Assembly: GCA_005222125.1 (NCBI GenBank)
Contig: CP029201.1
Coordinates: 1-34,281 of the forward strand
Direction of reading: 5' to 3'
From: Spiroplasma melliferum
GTDB lineage: Bacteria > Bacillota_I > Bacilli_A > Mycoplasmatales > Mycoplasmataceae
Length of the DNA: 34,281 bases
Positions 1-6,204 of this stretch are shown here, piece by piece (within the stretch, counting starts at the first letter, position 1; each line of letters starts with the position of its first letter). Both the position numbers and the translations under genes were made by a program. Below the pieces are notes generated by a model. The model worked only from the letters and a program-made list of their open reading frames with translations. It was not told the origin of the DNA and ran no database searches.

Positions 1-111
1 TTGTTTAGTATTAATGATAAACGCTATATTTTGCAAGTTATCGCAACAAGTGAAGAAATCAAAGCAATTGGTACCCAAGAAGACATTAATAATTTAGGAA
101 AGGAAATATAG
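1..111 (+). CDS. VirB4-like conjugation ATPase, C-terminal end only
   Basis: Last 36 codons and TAG stop of the VirB4-like gene, open at the left window edge. The complete gene is at 12059-14581. The fragment is partial because of the window start, not because of a mutation. Confidence 0.95.
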   Translation: MFSINDKRYILQVIATSEEIKAIGTQEDINNLGKEI

Positions 112-114
112 TTT

Positions 115-450
115 ATGGAAACAAAACAAAACGAATGAATAACAGTTAACATTTTGGCACGCAGAAAACTAAAACGCGAAACCGAGAAAGCCGTTTTATT
201 TTCTATTCCTAAACATAAAGGTTTGTCGGTGTGAATTAATAAAAAATGTATTCACGCTTTGCGTAACGGAAAAGTGTTTGCTGTTGGTGTTAAAAAGAAT
301 GATGAATATACAATATGAACATATGACCCTGATAGCAAGCAACATTTAAAAAGTGAGATATGACAAGGTCAACACTTAATCAATTTGTATCAAAATGAAT
401 TTAAAAAAATTGTTGCTTGACTTAACAAACAACAATCGCTAAATAAATAA
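115..450 (+). CDS. Hypothetical protein of the conjugation operon, 111 aa
   Basis: No family recognised. The ATG lies 3 nt after the stop of the VirB4-like gene, with an AGGAAA-type ribosome-binding site inside the upstream gene, so it is almost certainly co-transcribed and translationally coupled. The frame needs five UGA codons read as Trp (for example in NEWIT, SVWIN, TIWTY, EIWQG and VAWLN), which is why it is invisible under the standard code. The protein is basic and soluble-looking, with no signal peptide or membrane span. The N-terminal half is rich in Lys/Arg (RRKLKRETEK) and the remainder alternates short strands and helices. Its place between the VirB4-like and VirD4-like ATPases suggests an accessory transfer role, perhaps at the cytoplasmic face; this is inference from position only. 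Confidence 0.85.
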
Positions 451-452
451 AA

Positions 453-527
453 TCGTTTATAACGCATTGAGTTGATATCTTATTCGTTAAAATAACGTTC
501 GATGCGCCACAGAGGACGATTTTTTTA
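453..527 (+). promoter_or_regulatory. Possible hairpin/terminator-like element before the coupling-protein gene
   Basis: An AATCGT arm near 452 can pair with ACGATT near 516, followed by a T run (521-526). An internal CGTTA/TAACG hairpin lies at 485-497. The structure encloses the 32-bp repeat. The loop is long, so termination strength is uncertain; it may instead reflect the structure of a transfer or recombination site. Confidence 0.35.
489..520 (+). repeat. 32-bp inverted repeat, left member (candidate oriT or recombination site)
   Basis: The reverse complement of this segment matches 6113-6144 at 31 of 32 positions. It is more GC-rich than its surroundings, with core GATGCGCCACAGAGGACGAT. 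It sits in the only sizeable gap of the conjugation operon, just before the coupling-protein gene. From memory, S. kunkelii pSKU146 was reported to carry two identical oriT regions; this pair could be the equivalent. I could not identify a nick site. Confidence 0.7.
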
Positions 528-547
528 TAGAAAGGTAGGTGTTTAAA

Positions 548-2062
548 ATGTGAAAAAAAATTAAAAATTGGCGCGATAAAAATATTAGCAATAAAATTTT
601 TTATTGATTTATTTTTATTTTAGTAATACCGTTTATGCTTGTATGTTTGATAAATTGTGCTTCGGCAATTATTATTATGTTTTTAAAATACCATACACTA
701 GATTTTAAAAACTTTTATATTGCTTATGCTGATAAATACAGTTGGTTAATTTCAATTGTTTTGTTTATTATTGCATTCTTATTTTTCTTGTGATTTTATG
801 TAAGTCATAAAATAGATAATATGGATAGTCCTAAAACAAAACAACAAAAATCAAACAAAGCAAGTGATAAAGAATTTAAAACATTACAGTTAAAAATGCT
901 TGCGCTTAATAATAGGTATGGTATTCCAAAAAATAATTTAACTCAACATACTTTATTGGTTGGTACAACTGGGAGTGGTAAAACAACAACATTAATGTTT
1001 TTAGTAAAACAATTAACTCAAATATTTAAACAGACCACAATAATAATTGATGGTAAGGGGGATATTGATTTAATTAATAAAGTTAAACAACTAGACCCTA
1101 GTGCCTTTGTTTGAGAAATTGGTGGCACAACGGAATATAATCCGTTTGCGACAAAAGATAGTGTTGTATTATCTGATAAGATAATGTCGTTGTTTGATTT
1201 TTCCGAACCGCATTATGAAGCATTGGTAAATGATTATGTGTTGATTTTAACCGAAACATTAATTAATAAAAATATTGATTTAACATTAGAAAATATTATT
1301 AAATATTTTGATATTTCAGAATTAAAACAATTAATTAGTAAAAAAAACAGCAATTATGAATATTTAGAAAAAATCAATGAAGATGATATATTAGGTATGC
1401 GTTCGCGCTTGAATGTTTATCGCCAACAGTTAAAAATAAGTATCGGTATTAATAACAACTTATTAGAATTGATTACTAAACATAAAACGATTTTGTTTAG
1501 TATTAATTCGTTGATGTATCCCAAATTGGCGGGTTCTGTCGGAAAAATCATTATCCAAGACTTAAAAGAATTAACCACCCTAAAATCAGTTAATCAAAAA
1601 ATTAACATTGTATTAGATGAGTTTAATGTCTTTGCAAGTGAAACCATTGTCAACTTGATAAATAAGTCGCGTAGTTTTAATTATCAATGTTTTTTGTCTT
1701 TCCAAACAATCAACGACCTAAAAACAAACAATATGAATTTAACAGACACTATTTTCGGAAATGTTAGCACTATTGTTTGTCATAACATTAAAGACCCCAA
1801 CACGGCGGAATATGTCGCTAGTGTCTTTGGTACCCAAGAAACCGAAAAACTAACTCGTCAACTTGACTTTAAAAACAACACCGCTGATATGGGTTCAGTG
1901 CGTGCGGTGGATGAGTTTATTGTTCACCCGAACGACCTTAAAACCCTTAAAATTGGTGAATGCTATTTTAAAACCACTCTTTCGAGTGGCAAGTTATTTA
2001 TTAAAAAAATTGCGGTTGACCCTACTTGTTTAGATGGTTTAATTCAACACTTAAACAAATAA
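548..2062 (+). CDS. VirD4/TraG-type coupling ATPase (T4CP), 504 aa
   Basis: Couples plasmid DNA to the transfer channel at the membrane. The N-terminus has two membrane segments (about residues 17-47 and 67-87) with a short loop between, typical of VirD4-class proteins. The ATPase domain follows: a Walker A motif GTTGSGKT at residues 139-146 and a Walker B ending VLDEF near residues 355-359. A helical insert lies between them, and a late SFQTINDL segment resembles the conserved Gln-containing motif of this superfamily. At 504 aa it is short for the family but complete. In-frame UGA codons (Trp) include residue 2 and the one at 1112-1114. The ATG at 548 follows an AAAGGTAGGT ribosome-binding site. 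It is the last gene of the operon; the next feature is a non-coding block with an intrinsic terminator. Position 1798 is C here and G in copies 2 and 3 (synonymous Pro codon). Confidence 0.92.
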
Positions 2063-2065
2063 AAA

Positions 2066-2154
2066 TTATGTTATAATTTGATAGACACTTATTACAAATT
2101 CCTTAATATCAAAGGTTCCAGTGTCATTTACTTTAACTTGTTTTTATAACATAA
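2066..2154 (+). ncRNA. Candidate small RNA / structured 3' region after the coupling-protein gene
   Basis: Two nested inverted repeats: an outer 11-bp pair TTATGTTATAA (2066-2076) with TTATAACATAA (2144-2154), and an inner GACACT (2084-2089) with AGTGTC (2120-2125). A good extended -10 (TGTTATAAT, 2069-2077) lies in the left arm and would start a transcript near 2084, at the inner stem. With the terminator at 2185-2217 this would give an RNA of about 130 nt. The alternative is simply a structured 3' UTR of the operon. Confidence 0.4.
2069..2077 (+). promoter_or_regulatory. Extended -10 promoter element
   Basis: TG-T-TATAAT, a perfect extended -10. No convincing -35 was seen (TTAAAC at 2051 is 15 nt upstream). 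It lies 6 bases after the stop of the coupling-protein gene. Confidence 0.4.
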
Positions 2155-2184
2155 ATAAATTTTACATTTTTAAAATGCAAATAG

Positions 2185-2217
2185 AAAACACCTTAGTAAA
2201 ATAAGGTGTTTTTGTTT
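2185..2217 (+). terminator. Intrinsic terminator ending the conjugation operon
   Basis: Perfect 10-bp stem AAACACCTTA (2186-2195) / TAAGGTGTTT (2202-2211) with a 6-nt loop, then a T-rich tail. Placed 120 nt after the coupling-protein stop, it would end operon read-through and any small RNA starting near 2084. Confidence 0.8.
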
Positions 2218-2228
2218 CTTAAAATTTA

Positions 2229-2257
2229 TTGATAAATTTATTTATTTGTTGTACAAT
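2229..2257 (+). promoter_or_regulatory. Promoter of leader A
   Basis: TTGATA (2229-2234), a 17-nt spacer and TACAAT (2252-2257): near-consensus sigma-70-type boxes at ideal spacing. The start is expected near 2264, at the first leader hairpin. It lies directly downstream of the operon terminator. Confidence 0.65.
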
Positions 2258-2263
2258 ATAAAT

Positions 2264-2431
2264 GTTAGCGTTAAAAACGCTAGGGCAATTTAAAAATGGA
2301 AACACAACAAATTTTGAACTAAACTGTGTTTCCACAGACAATTTTAACATATTTTATTTAACTTAAAATGTGTTGTATCAATTATTATAATGTTTGTGGA
2401 AATAGCGGTCTGTTATTTCCCTTTTTATTTG
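2264..2431 (+). ncRNA. Leader A: structured RNA with intrinsic terminator
   Basis: Ordered elements are: hairpin P1 (TAGCGT/ACGCTA, about 2265-2281); P2, a perfect 10-bp stem TGGAAACACA (2297-2306) / TGTGTTTCCA (2325-2334); a 27-nt block 2328-2354 beginning GTTTCCACAGACAATTTTA, 26/27 identical to the adhesin leader; P3, about 11 bp with one G-U pair (left arm 2346-2356); and P4, a 9-bp terminator stem (2398-2406 / 2412-2420) with a GCGGT near its apex and a CTTTTTATTT tail. An AAAGGAG sequence lies just past the terminator (2439-2445) but no start codon is well placed after it. I recognise no known RNA family. Function could be attenuation of a lost gene, control of ssb, or a stand-alone RNA. 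Confidence 0.6.
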
Positions 2432-2500
2432 TTTTCGCAAAGGAGTGATAAAAAATATTTTATCCGCACATTTGTGATAGAATTAAAACAACTAAATAAA

Positions 2501-2528
2501 AGAAAAATGACTTTGGGGTCATTCTTCT
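2501..2528 (+). other. Hairpin in the ssb upstream region
   Basis: Stem AGAAAAATGA (2501-2510) / TCATTCTTCT (2519-2528) with one mismatch and an 8-nt loop. It is followed by a CTAGT/ACTAG hairpin near 2546-2565. Neither has a T tail, so these are structural rather than terminators. Together with neighbours they suggest an RNA-structured region rather than coding DNA. Confidence 0.4.
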
Positions 2529-2573
2529 ATACACCTATTAAGGGTCTAGTCAACCGCTTAACTAGGGTTAATA

Positions 2574-2638
2574 TATAATTTAACTGAACCGCACAGTTGT
2601 GGTGGTTCTTGGTTAAATTATAACATTTTTTAATTTTT
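2574..2638 (+). terminator. Large terminator-like hairpin
   Basis: Perfect outer stem TATAATTTAAC (2574-2584) / GTTAAATTATA (2612-2622), inner stem GAACC/GGTTC (2586-2590 / 2604-2608), then a T-rich tail (2626-2638). It would stop transcripts from leader A or beyond before ssb. Confidence 0.6.
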
Positions 2639-2642
2639 GTGT

Positions 2643-2683
2643 ATAGGTAGAATGATAAAAAAGTCATCTACCTATTTTTTTTA
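2643..2683 (+). terminator. Intrinsic terminator just upstream of ssb
   Basis: Stem ATAGGTAGA (2643-2651) / TCTACCTAT (2667-2675) extended by ATGA/TCA, followed by a long T run. It ends only 36 nt before the ssb start, so ssb must be expressed by read-through (an attenuator arrangement) or from a promoter within this short interval; none is obvious. Confidence 0.75.
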
Positions 2684-2718
2684 TTTATGAAAATATTTTA
2701 TTAGAAAGGAAATAAAAA

Positions 2719-3141
2719 ATGAATCAATTTATCGGAATTGGTAGAACAACCAAAGATATAGAAATTAAACAAACAAGTACTGGGAAAGAATATGCCATAT
2801 TTCAATTGGCAATAGCACGCCCATATTCAACACAAAAAGAAACTGATTTTATCCCTTGTCAGGTTTGAAATAAACAAGCCGTAGTTTTACAAAAATATTG
2901 TCAAAAAGGTTCTCAAATTGCAATTACGGGCATTTTGCAATCTTTTAAAAATAAAGAAGATAAAACACAGTGAATAGTCCAAGTATCTAATTATGAATTT
3001 TTACATACAAATAATGACTTAAAAAAAGATATTTTACTATCTGAAAAATCAAATGAAATTATTGCCGAAGAGCAAGCAAATTATAGTTCAGAAGATATTA
3101 AAGAATTATTCAATGGTGATGATGCCATTTTATGAGATTAA
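2719..3141 (+). CDS. ssb: Single-stranded DNA-binding protein, 140 aa
   Basis: Binds and protects single-stranded plasmid DNA during replication and conjugative transfer. The OB-fold is recognisable from the start (MNQFIGIGRTTKDIE), through the YAIFQLAIAR strand and the DFIPCQVWNKQA segment, to the QIAITGILQSF strand, over roughly residues 1-100. A variable acidic linker follows. The tail ends DDAILWD: acidic, as in SSBs that recruit partners, but with Trp-Asp in place of the usual terminal Pro-Phe. Three UGA codons are read as Trp (in QVWN, TQWI and LWD), so standard-code gene calling misses it. The start is fixed by AGAAAGGAAA eight to ten bases upstream. It is monocistronic or paired with the next gene 142 nt downstream. 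Confidence 0.92.
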
Positions 3142-3283
3142 AATTTCATCTATAATATCAATATTTTTTAACCTAAAATTATCGTTGAAACCAACCAAAA
3201 GAATATGATTCTACATTTTGGAAAATATCAACGCTGATAAGGGGCTTAAATACGGTTAAAACCGCAGAAAGGAGCATATTATT

Positions 3284-3937
3284 ATGCAACAATTACAAAA
3301 AGAAGAACAAGTCAATTACCACTTTGTTGAGATAAATGGGTTGAACTATAAAGTTATTAATCAACTTGATGAGAAAAAACATGTTTCTAATTTTTACTTA
3401 CCGAAAAAATTAGTTCGCCAACACCCTACCCGCAAAGACAGTTATAAAGTCAAAATTTATGACAAATTTATTTGTGTACCAAAAATAATGTGTTTTATTG
3501 ATAAAACTGGTAAATATTTTTTGGTTGGGATTGATATGTTTTTTACCTACTGAATTTATAACACGCGTGATAATAACAAATATCGCTTGGCCGGTTATCA
3601 AGCAATTAAAGACACTGCAATTAAAGAATTGCATTATTTAACTGTGTCTGCTAGAAGATACGAAAAAGAACAAGCAACAAACCCATTTTTAAGTGGGTTA
3701 ACTTACCAACAAGCACGCGAACAAATTTGCGCTGAAAGCGACAAATTAAAAGCAGAATACCAAACTTATGTACAAAGTAAGTATTCTGCTAATAACATTA
3801 AAAAATCATCAAACAGAGAAAATAATTCTCTTATTGATAAGTTTAACACACACTATGAAAAAAACAAGGGTGATCCACCAAAATTATCCGAAGAAGAACT
3901 CGACCAATTATTAGTGGAATTAGACAACTTAGACTAA
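3284..3937 (+). CDS. Hypothetical protein, 217 aa, next to the candidate origin
   Basis: No family recognised. The frame runs through one UGA (Trp, 3551-3553). The first 100 residues are predicted mostly beta (HFVEINGLNYKVI, KVKIYDKFICVP, KYFLVGIDMFFTYWIY) with basic patches. The second half is helical, and the end is strongly acidic (SEEELDQLLVELDNLD). There is no signal peptide. The ATG has a strong AGAAAGGAG site 8-10 bases upstream, preceded by a small CGGTT/AACCG hairpin. The gene lies between ssb and the hairpin block, so a replication or transfer-initiation role is plausible. In S. citri plasmids a protein called PE is needed for replication; I cannot tell whether this gene is its counterpart. 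Confidence 0.85.
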
Positions 3938-4219
3938 CTCCCCTATCGAGTTCTTCACTCCCCTATCAAAAAAAGTATAAGAACTTGCGTAAAACCACAG
4001 ATGTAGCAAGACAACGAATAAACAAAATTAAGATATGGTCATTATCATATCGTTTTTGCTATTTGGTAAATCACCTATTTTTATTTATCATTTTTCTTCC
4101 AATATATAACCAAAAATAAATACCATTACTATATCAAAACAACATAATTAATAAATTTTACATACTTTCTTAAATAAATTTAGCGGTAATTTTATTTAAA
4201 AAATACTAATATATAGTAT

Positions 4220-4262
4220 AATTAAATAAATTAATATTAAACTTTTATTAGTTTATTTAATT
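4220..4262. repeat. AT-rich 16-bp inverted repeat
   Basis: AATTAAATAAATTAAT (4220-4235) pairs with ATTAGTTTATTTAATT (4247-4262) with one G-T pair. It is followed on + by T-rich sequence, so it could also terminate transcription entering the hairpin block. Confidence 0.6.
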
Positions 4263-4272
4263 TTTTATTATG

Positions 4273-4374
4273 CTGCGGAACTACAAGCATTTTGGCACGC
4301 CAAGCACCCCAAACCCCGCACTCCCAACGTTGTTGATAGCACGGGGTTTGGGCTTAATGCTTGTAGTTCCGCAG
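4273..4374. repeat. GC-rich 102-bp stem-loop
   Basis: Perfect 19-bp arms CTGCGGAACTACAAGCATT (4273-4291) and complement (4356-4374). Inside them is a second perfect 11-bp pair CCCAAACCCCG (4308-4318) / CGGGGTTTGGG (4342-4352). It is strikingly GC-rich for this plasmid. Likely a replication or transfer origin structure. Confidence 0.8.
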
Positions 4375-4375
4375 T

Positions 4376-4431
4376 GGTGGTTATTTATTGGTTGTATTAA
4401 TTACAATTAATACAACCAATAAATAACCACC
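4376..4431. repeat. Perfect 56-bp palindrome
   Basis: 27-bp arms (4376-4402 and 4405-4431) are exact reverse complements around a 2-base centre, AC; the arm starts GGTGGTTATTTATTGG. A near-perfect palindrome of this size is uncommon outside origins and resembles the palindrome reported on pSKU146. Confidence 0.9.
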
Positions 4432-4437
4432 TAGTTC

Positions 4438-4474
4438 CTTTTTTCTTTTTGCCCGAGCCCTTAAAAGAAAAAAG
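4438..4474. repeat. 12-bp pyrimidine/purine inverted repeat
   Basis: CTTTTTTCTTTT (4438-4449) pairs perfectly with AAAAGAAAAAAG (4463-4474) around a GCCCGAGCCC-containing loop. It is the last hairpin before the replication-relaxation-like genes. Confidence 0.7.
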
Positions 4475-4543
4475 CGAACACAAAAAAGAAAAAACCCCAC
4501 CCTGTTAGTATGACAACGGTGGTTGGTAAGGAGTTGATATTAT

Positions 4544-4890
4544 ATGGGTGAACAAGAAAAAATATTGCTGTTGATAAATAGTTGGGGATATTAAACACCG
4601 AACAAATTAGTTTACTTTTAAATAAAAAAGAAAATGGTACATATAAATTTATTATGAAATTAGTTAGTAATAAGTTTTTAAATGTTGATACATTGCCGAA
4701 GAAAAAATTATTATACTTTAACTAGTAAAGCACCAAAGTCATTTAGGACGTGAGCATAAAAAAAAACATTAAAGTTAATTACTATGAACTTGCCCACCAA
4801 GATATGCTTATCAAATGACTTTGTAGTCAAACCGATATCGAGCACAACCAACTGATACTGTTCGTAATTTGTTGAGTAAAGAAGGTTTAA
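4544..4890 (+). CDS. Short replication-relaxation-like protein, frame broken in this copy
   Basis: Same gene as 19012-19356, where the frame is intact and the description is given. Here several single-base differences interrupt it: one T missing in the GGATATTTAAAC stretch near 4590, one extra A near 4705, an extra C near 4732 and an extra A near 4757. The homopolymer nature of most of these changes suggests sequencing or consensus error rather than a real pseudogene. Confidence 0.7.
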
Positions 4891-4891
4891 T

Positions 4892-5485
4892 ATGACAGAA
4901 AGTTTAAAAATTTTAGATTTATTAAATAAATGAGGATATTTAACAGCCGAGCAAATTGCATTGCTGTTAAATAAACCGATTGAAAGTGCAAAAACTAATT
5001 TAAAAACATTACAGAAAAAAACAACTTTACAAAATAGATAAAAACCACTCGCAAAAAACATTTATTTCCTTTCGCATAAGGGTAATACTTTTGTTGGGCG
5101 AGTTCATAAAAAAAACATTAAAGTTAATTACTATGAACTTGCCCACCAAGATATGCTTATCAAATGACTTTGTAGTCAAACCGATATCGAGCACTACCAA
5201 ACTGAGCGGGAGTTGAAAATGGAAAATGGTAATCTCAATGCTTACCCTGATTTAATCATCACTAAAAACGATGATAGCGAAATTTATGTTGAATTTGAGC
5301 GCACCCAAAAATCGCCCAGTCGCTTTAAGAAAAAGTTAGACGGACATACTAAATGATTACGTAATGGCGGGCAAATATATTGAATTACCCCAACGCAAAC
5401 ACTTGCTAACTGAATACAGCGGCAAATTGACAAAGATGACTTTAAAATAGAACTGCAACAAGTTATTATTTGATCCACACAATAA
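4892..5485 (+). CDS. Replication-relaxation-like protein, local frame disruption in this copy
   Basis: Same gene as 19358-19948. Three extra A bases between about 5015 and 5060 shift and then restore the frame, so only about 15 residues after the N-terminal helix-turn-helix are affected. These are probably consensus errors. Confidence 0.75.
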
Positions 5486-5487
5486 CT

Positions 5488-5619
5488 ATGCGCGACAAGA
5501 ACCAAACACCTACGAAATATGAAACAATTAATAAAGTATTTGTTTTTGTCACAAAATATGATAATATTAATTTGGAACAAATAAAAAAGTGAGAGTTAAC
5601 CACTCCACTATCTATCTAA
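5488..5619 (+). CDS. Mini-ORF, 43 aa, end of the replication-relaxation operon
   Basis: The ATG is 2 nt after the preceding stop and the TAA overlaps the left arm of a terminator, which frames it neatly as the last reading frame of the transcript. It needs one UGA as Trp (KKWEL). No independent ribosome-binding site is visible, so it could only be made by coupling. The segment KYDNINLEQIKKW looks like the start of a helix-turn-helix similar to the neighbours' N-termini (WGYLTAEQIALL), so it may be a leftover of a third paralogue. Function unknown; it may not be translated. Confidence 0.35.
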
Positions 5620-5645
5620 TTATCCTATTCGGATAATTTTTTAAT
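5618..5645 (+). terminator. Intrinsic terminator after replication-relaxation genes
   Basis: Perfect 8-bp stem AATTATCC (5618-5625) / GGATAATT (5631-5638), 5-nt loop, then a T run. Confidence 0.75.
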
Positions 5646-5690
5646 TATGTAAATAATTTGTAATAGTAGCGTGATTATTTTAAGAATGTC

Positions 5691-5703
5691 ACAAATGATT
5701 TGT
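5691..5703. promoter_or_regulatory. Candidate operator palindrome before the 103-aa gene
   Basis: ACAAAT-G-ATTTGT, a perfect 13-bp palindrome 45 bp before the start codon, with a related half-site (AATTTGTAA) near 5655. Suited to a dimeric repressor; the binder is unknown. Confidence 0.35.
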
Positions 5704-5747
5704 AACAATTAGAATTTACATATTAATAAAAAAGGGAGTGATATTTA

Positions 5748-6059
5748 ATGTTTGACTTAAATTGAAGTGCTGTCATTTCTTTAAAATATGAAGATGATGA
5801 ATTTTATTTATTGTGGCAATATTATCGAAATGGTAAAAATAAAATTACGGAAAAACAAAAAGATTATATTAAAAATTTGTTTTATCAGTATTATATTCCG
5901 AATACGGAACGCCAATTTGAATACTTGGAAAATAAACTAAATGAATTAAATACTCGCAGTGCTAGTGCAATTATTAACGGTTTACTACAAAAAGATAAAC
6001 GATTAATTGCTCTGCTTGTAAAATATTTAGAGCAATTTAAACCGAATAATTTAACCTAG
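5748..6059 (+). CDS. Hypothetical protein, 103 aa
   Basis: Not assigned to a named family. The start at 5748 follows AAGGGAGTGA; a UGA at codon 6 is Trp (MFDLNWSAV). Residues about 30-85 carry the pattern T-x-K-Q-x-x-Y-I-x-x-L (TEKQKDYIKNL) followed by N-x-x-S-A-S-x-x-I-x-x-L-L. That pattern resembles a small helical module I associate with the ends of phage and plasmid DNA-metabolism proteins. The rest is helical and basic. It is monocistronic: a terminator precedes it and another follows 10 nt after its stop. A DNA-maintenance role is an inference only. Confidence 0.85.
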
Positions 6060-6070
6060 TCCCCTATTAT

Positions 6071-6098
6071 AAAACCCTTATTTTATAAGGGTTTTTTG
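6071..6098 (+). terminator. Intrinsic terminator of the 103-aa gene
   Basis: Perfect 10-bp stem AAAACCCTTA (6071-6080) / TAAGGGTTTT (6086-6095), 5-nt loop and T tail. Confidence 0.85.
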
Positions 6099-6112
6099 TT
6101 GTTTGTTTTCCT

Positions 6113-6144
6113 ATCGTCGTCTGTGGCGCATCGAACGTTATTTT
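6113..6144 (-). repeat. 32-bp inverted repeat, right member (candidate oriT or recombination site)
   Basis: Reverse complement of 489-520 with one mismatch. It lies in the gap between the 103-aa gene's terminator and the parA promoter region, outside any gene. The two members face opposite directions about 5.6 kb apart. Confidence 0.7.
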
Positions 6145-6204
6145 TGCGGGTAAATGGTAATAAAAATATAAATATTTAAGTAATTTATTAATATTTATAT
6201 TTTT

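Larger units (their letters stand above)
3938..4543. other. Non-coding candidate origin region
   Basis: 606 bp without a plausible gene between the 217-aa gene and the replication-relaxation-like genes. It begins with two copies of CTCCCCTATC exactly 20 bp apart (3938-3947, 3958-3967), then an AT-rich stretch, then four long hairpins in series (4220-4262, 4273-4374, 4376-4431, 4438-4474). Such a cluster of strand-exchanging structures next to replication-relaxation-type genes fits a replication or transfer origin. From memory, pSKU146 carries a 58-bp palindrome called palSK1, close in size to the one here. Coordinates differ by small indels from copy 2. Confidence 0.6.

Noticed and set aside
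2084-2125. tRNA or tmRNA-like gene
   Set aside because: The GACACT/AGTGTC stem and a GGTTC segment are suggestive, but no cloverleaf, anticodon arm or CCA-compatible acceptor stem can be drawn. No tRNA or rRNA was seen elsewhere.
2390-2578. 62-aa plus-strand ORF (repeated at 16860 and 31323)
   Set aside because: It begins inside the leader A terminator hairpin, has no ribosome-binding site and overlaps further hairpins; non-coding structured RNA explains the region better.
4220-4474. CRISPR array or insertion-sequence ends
   Set aside because: The hairpins differ from each other, there are no regularly spaced direct repeats, and no transposase or cas gene is present anywhere in the unit.
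489-6144. Invertible element with its own site-specific invertase
   Set aside because: The 32-bp inverted repeats are real, but no recombinase gene was recognised on the plasmid; oriT duplication is at least as likely.
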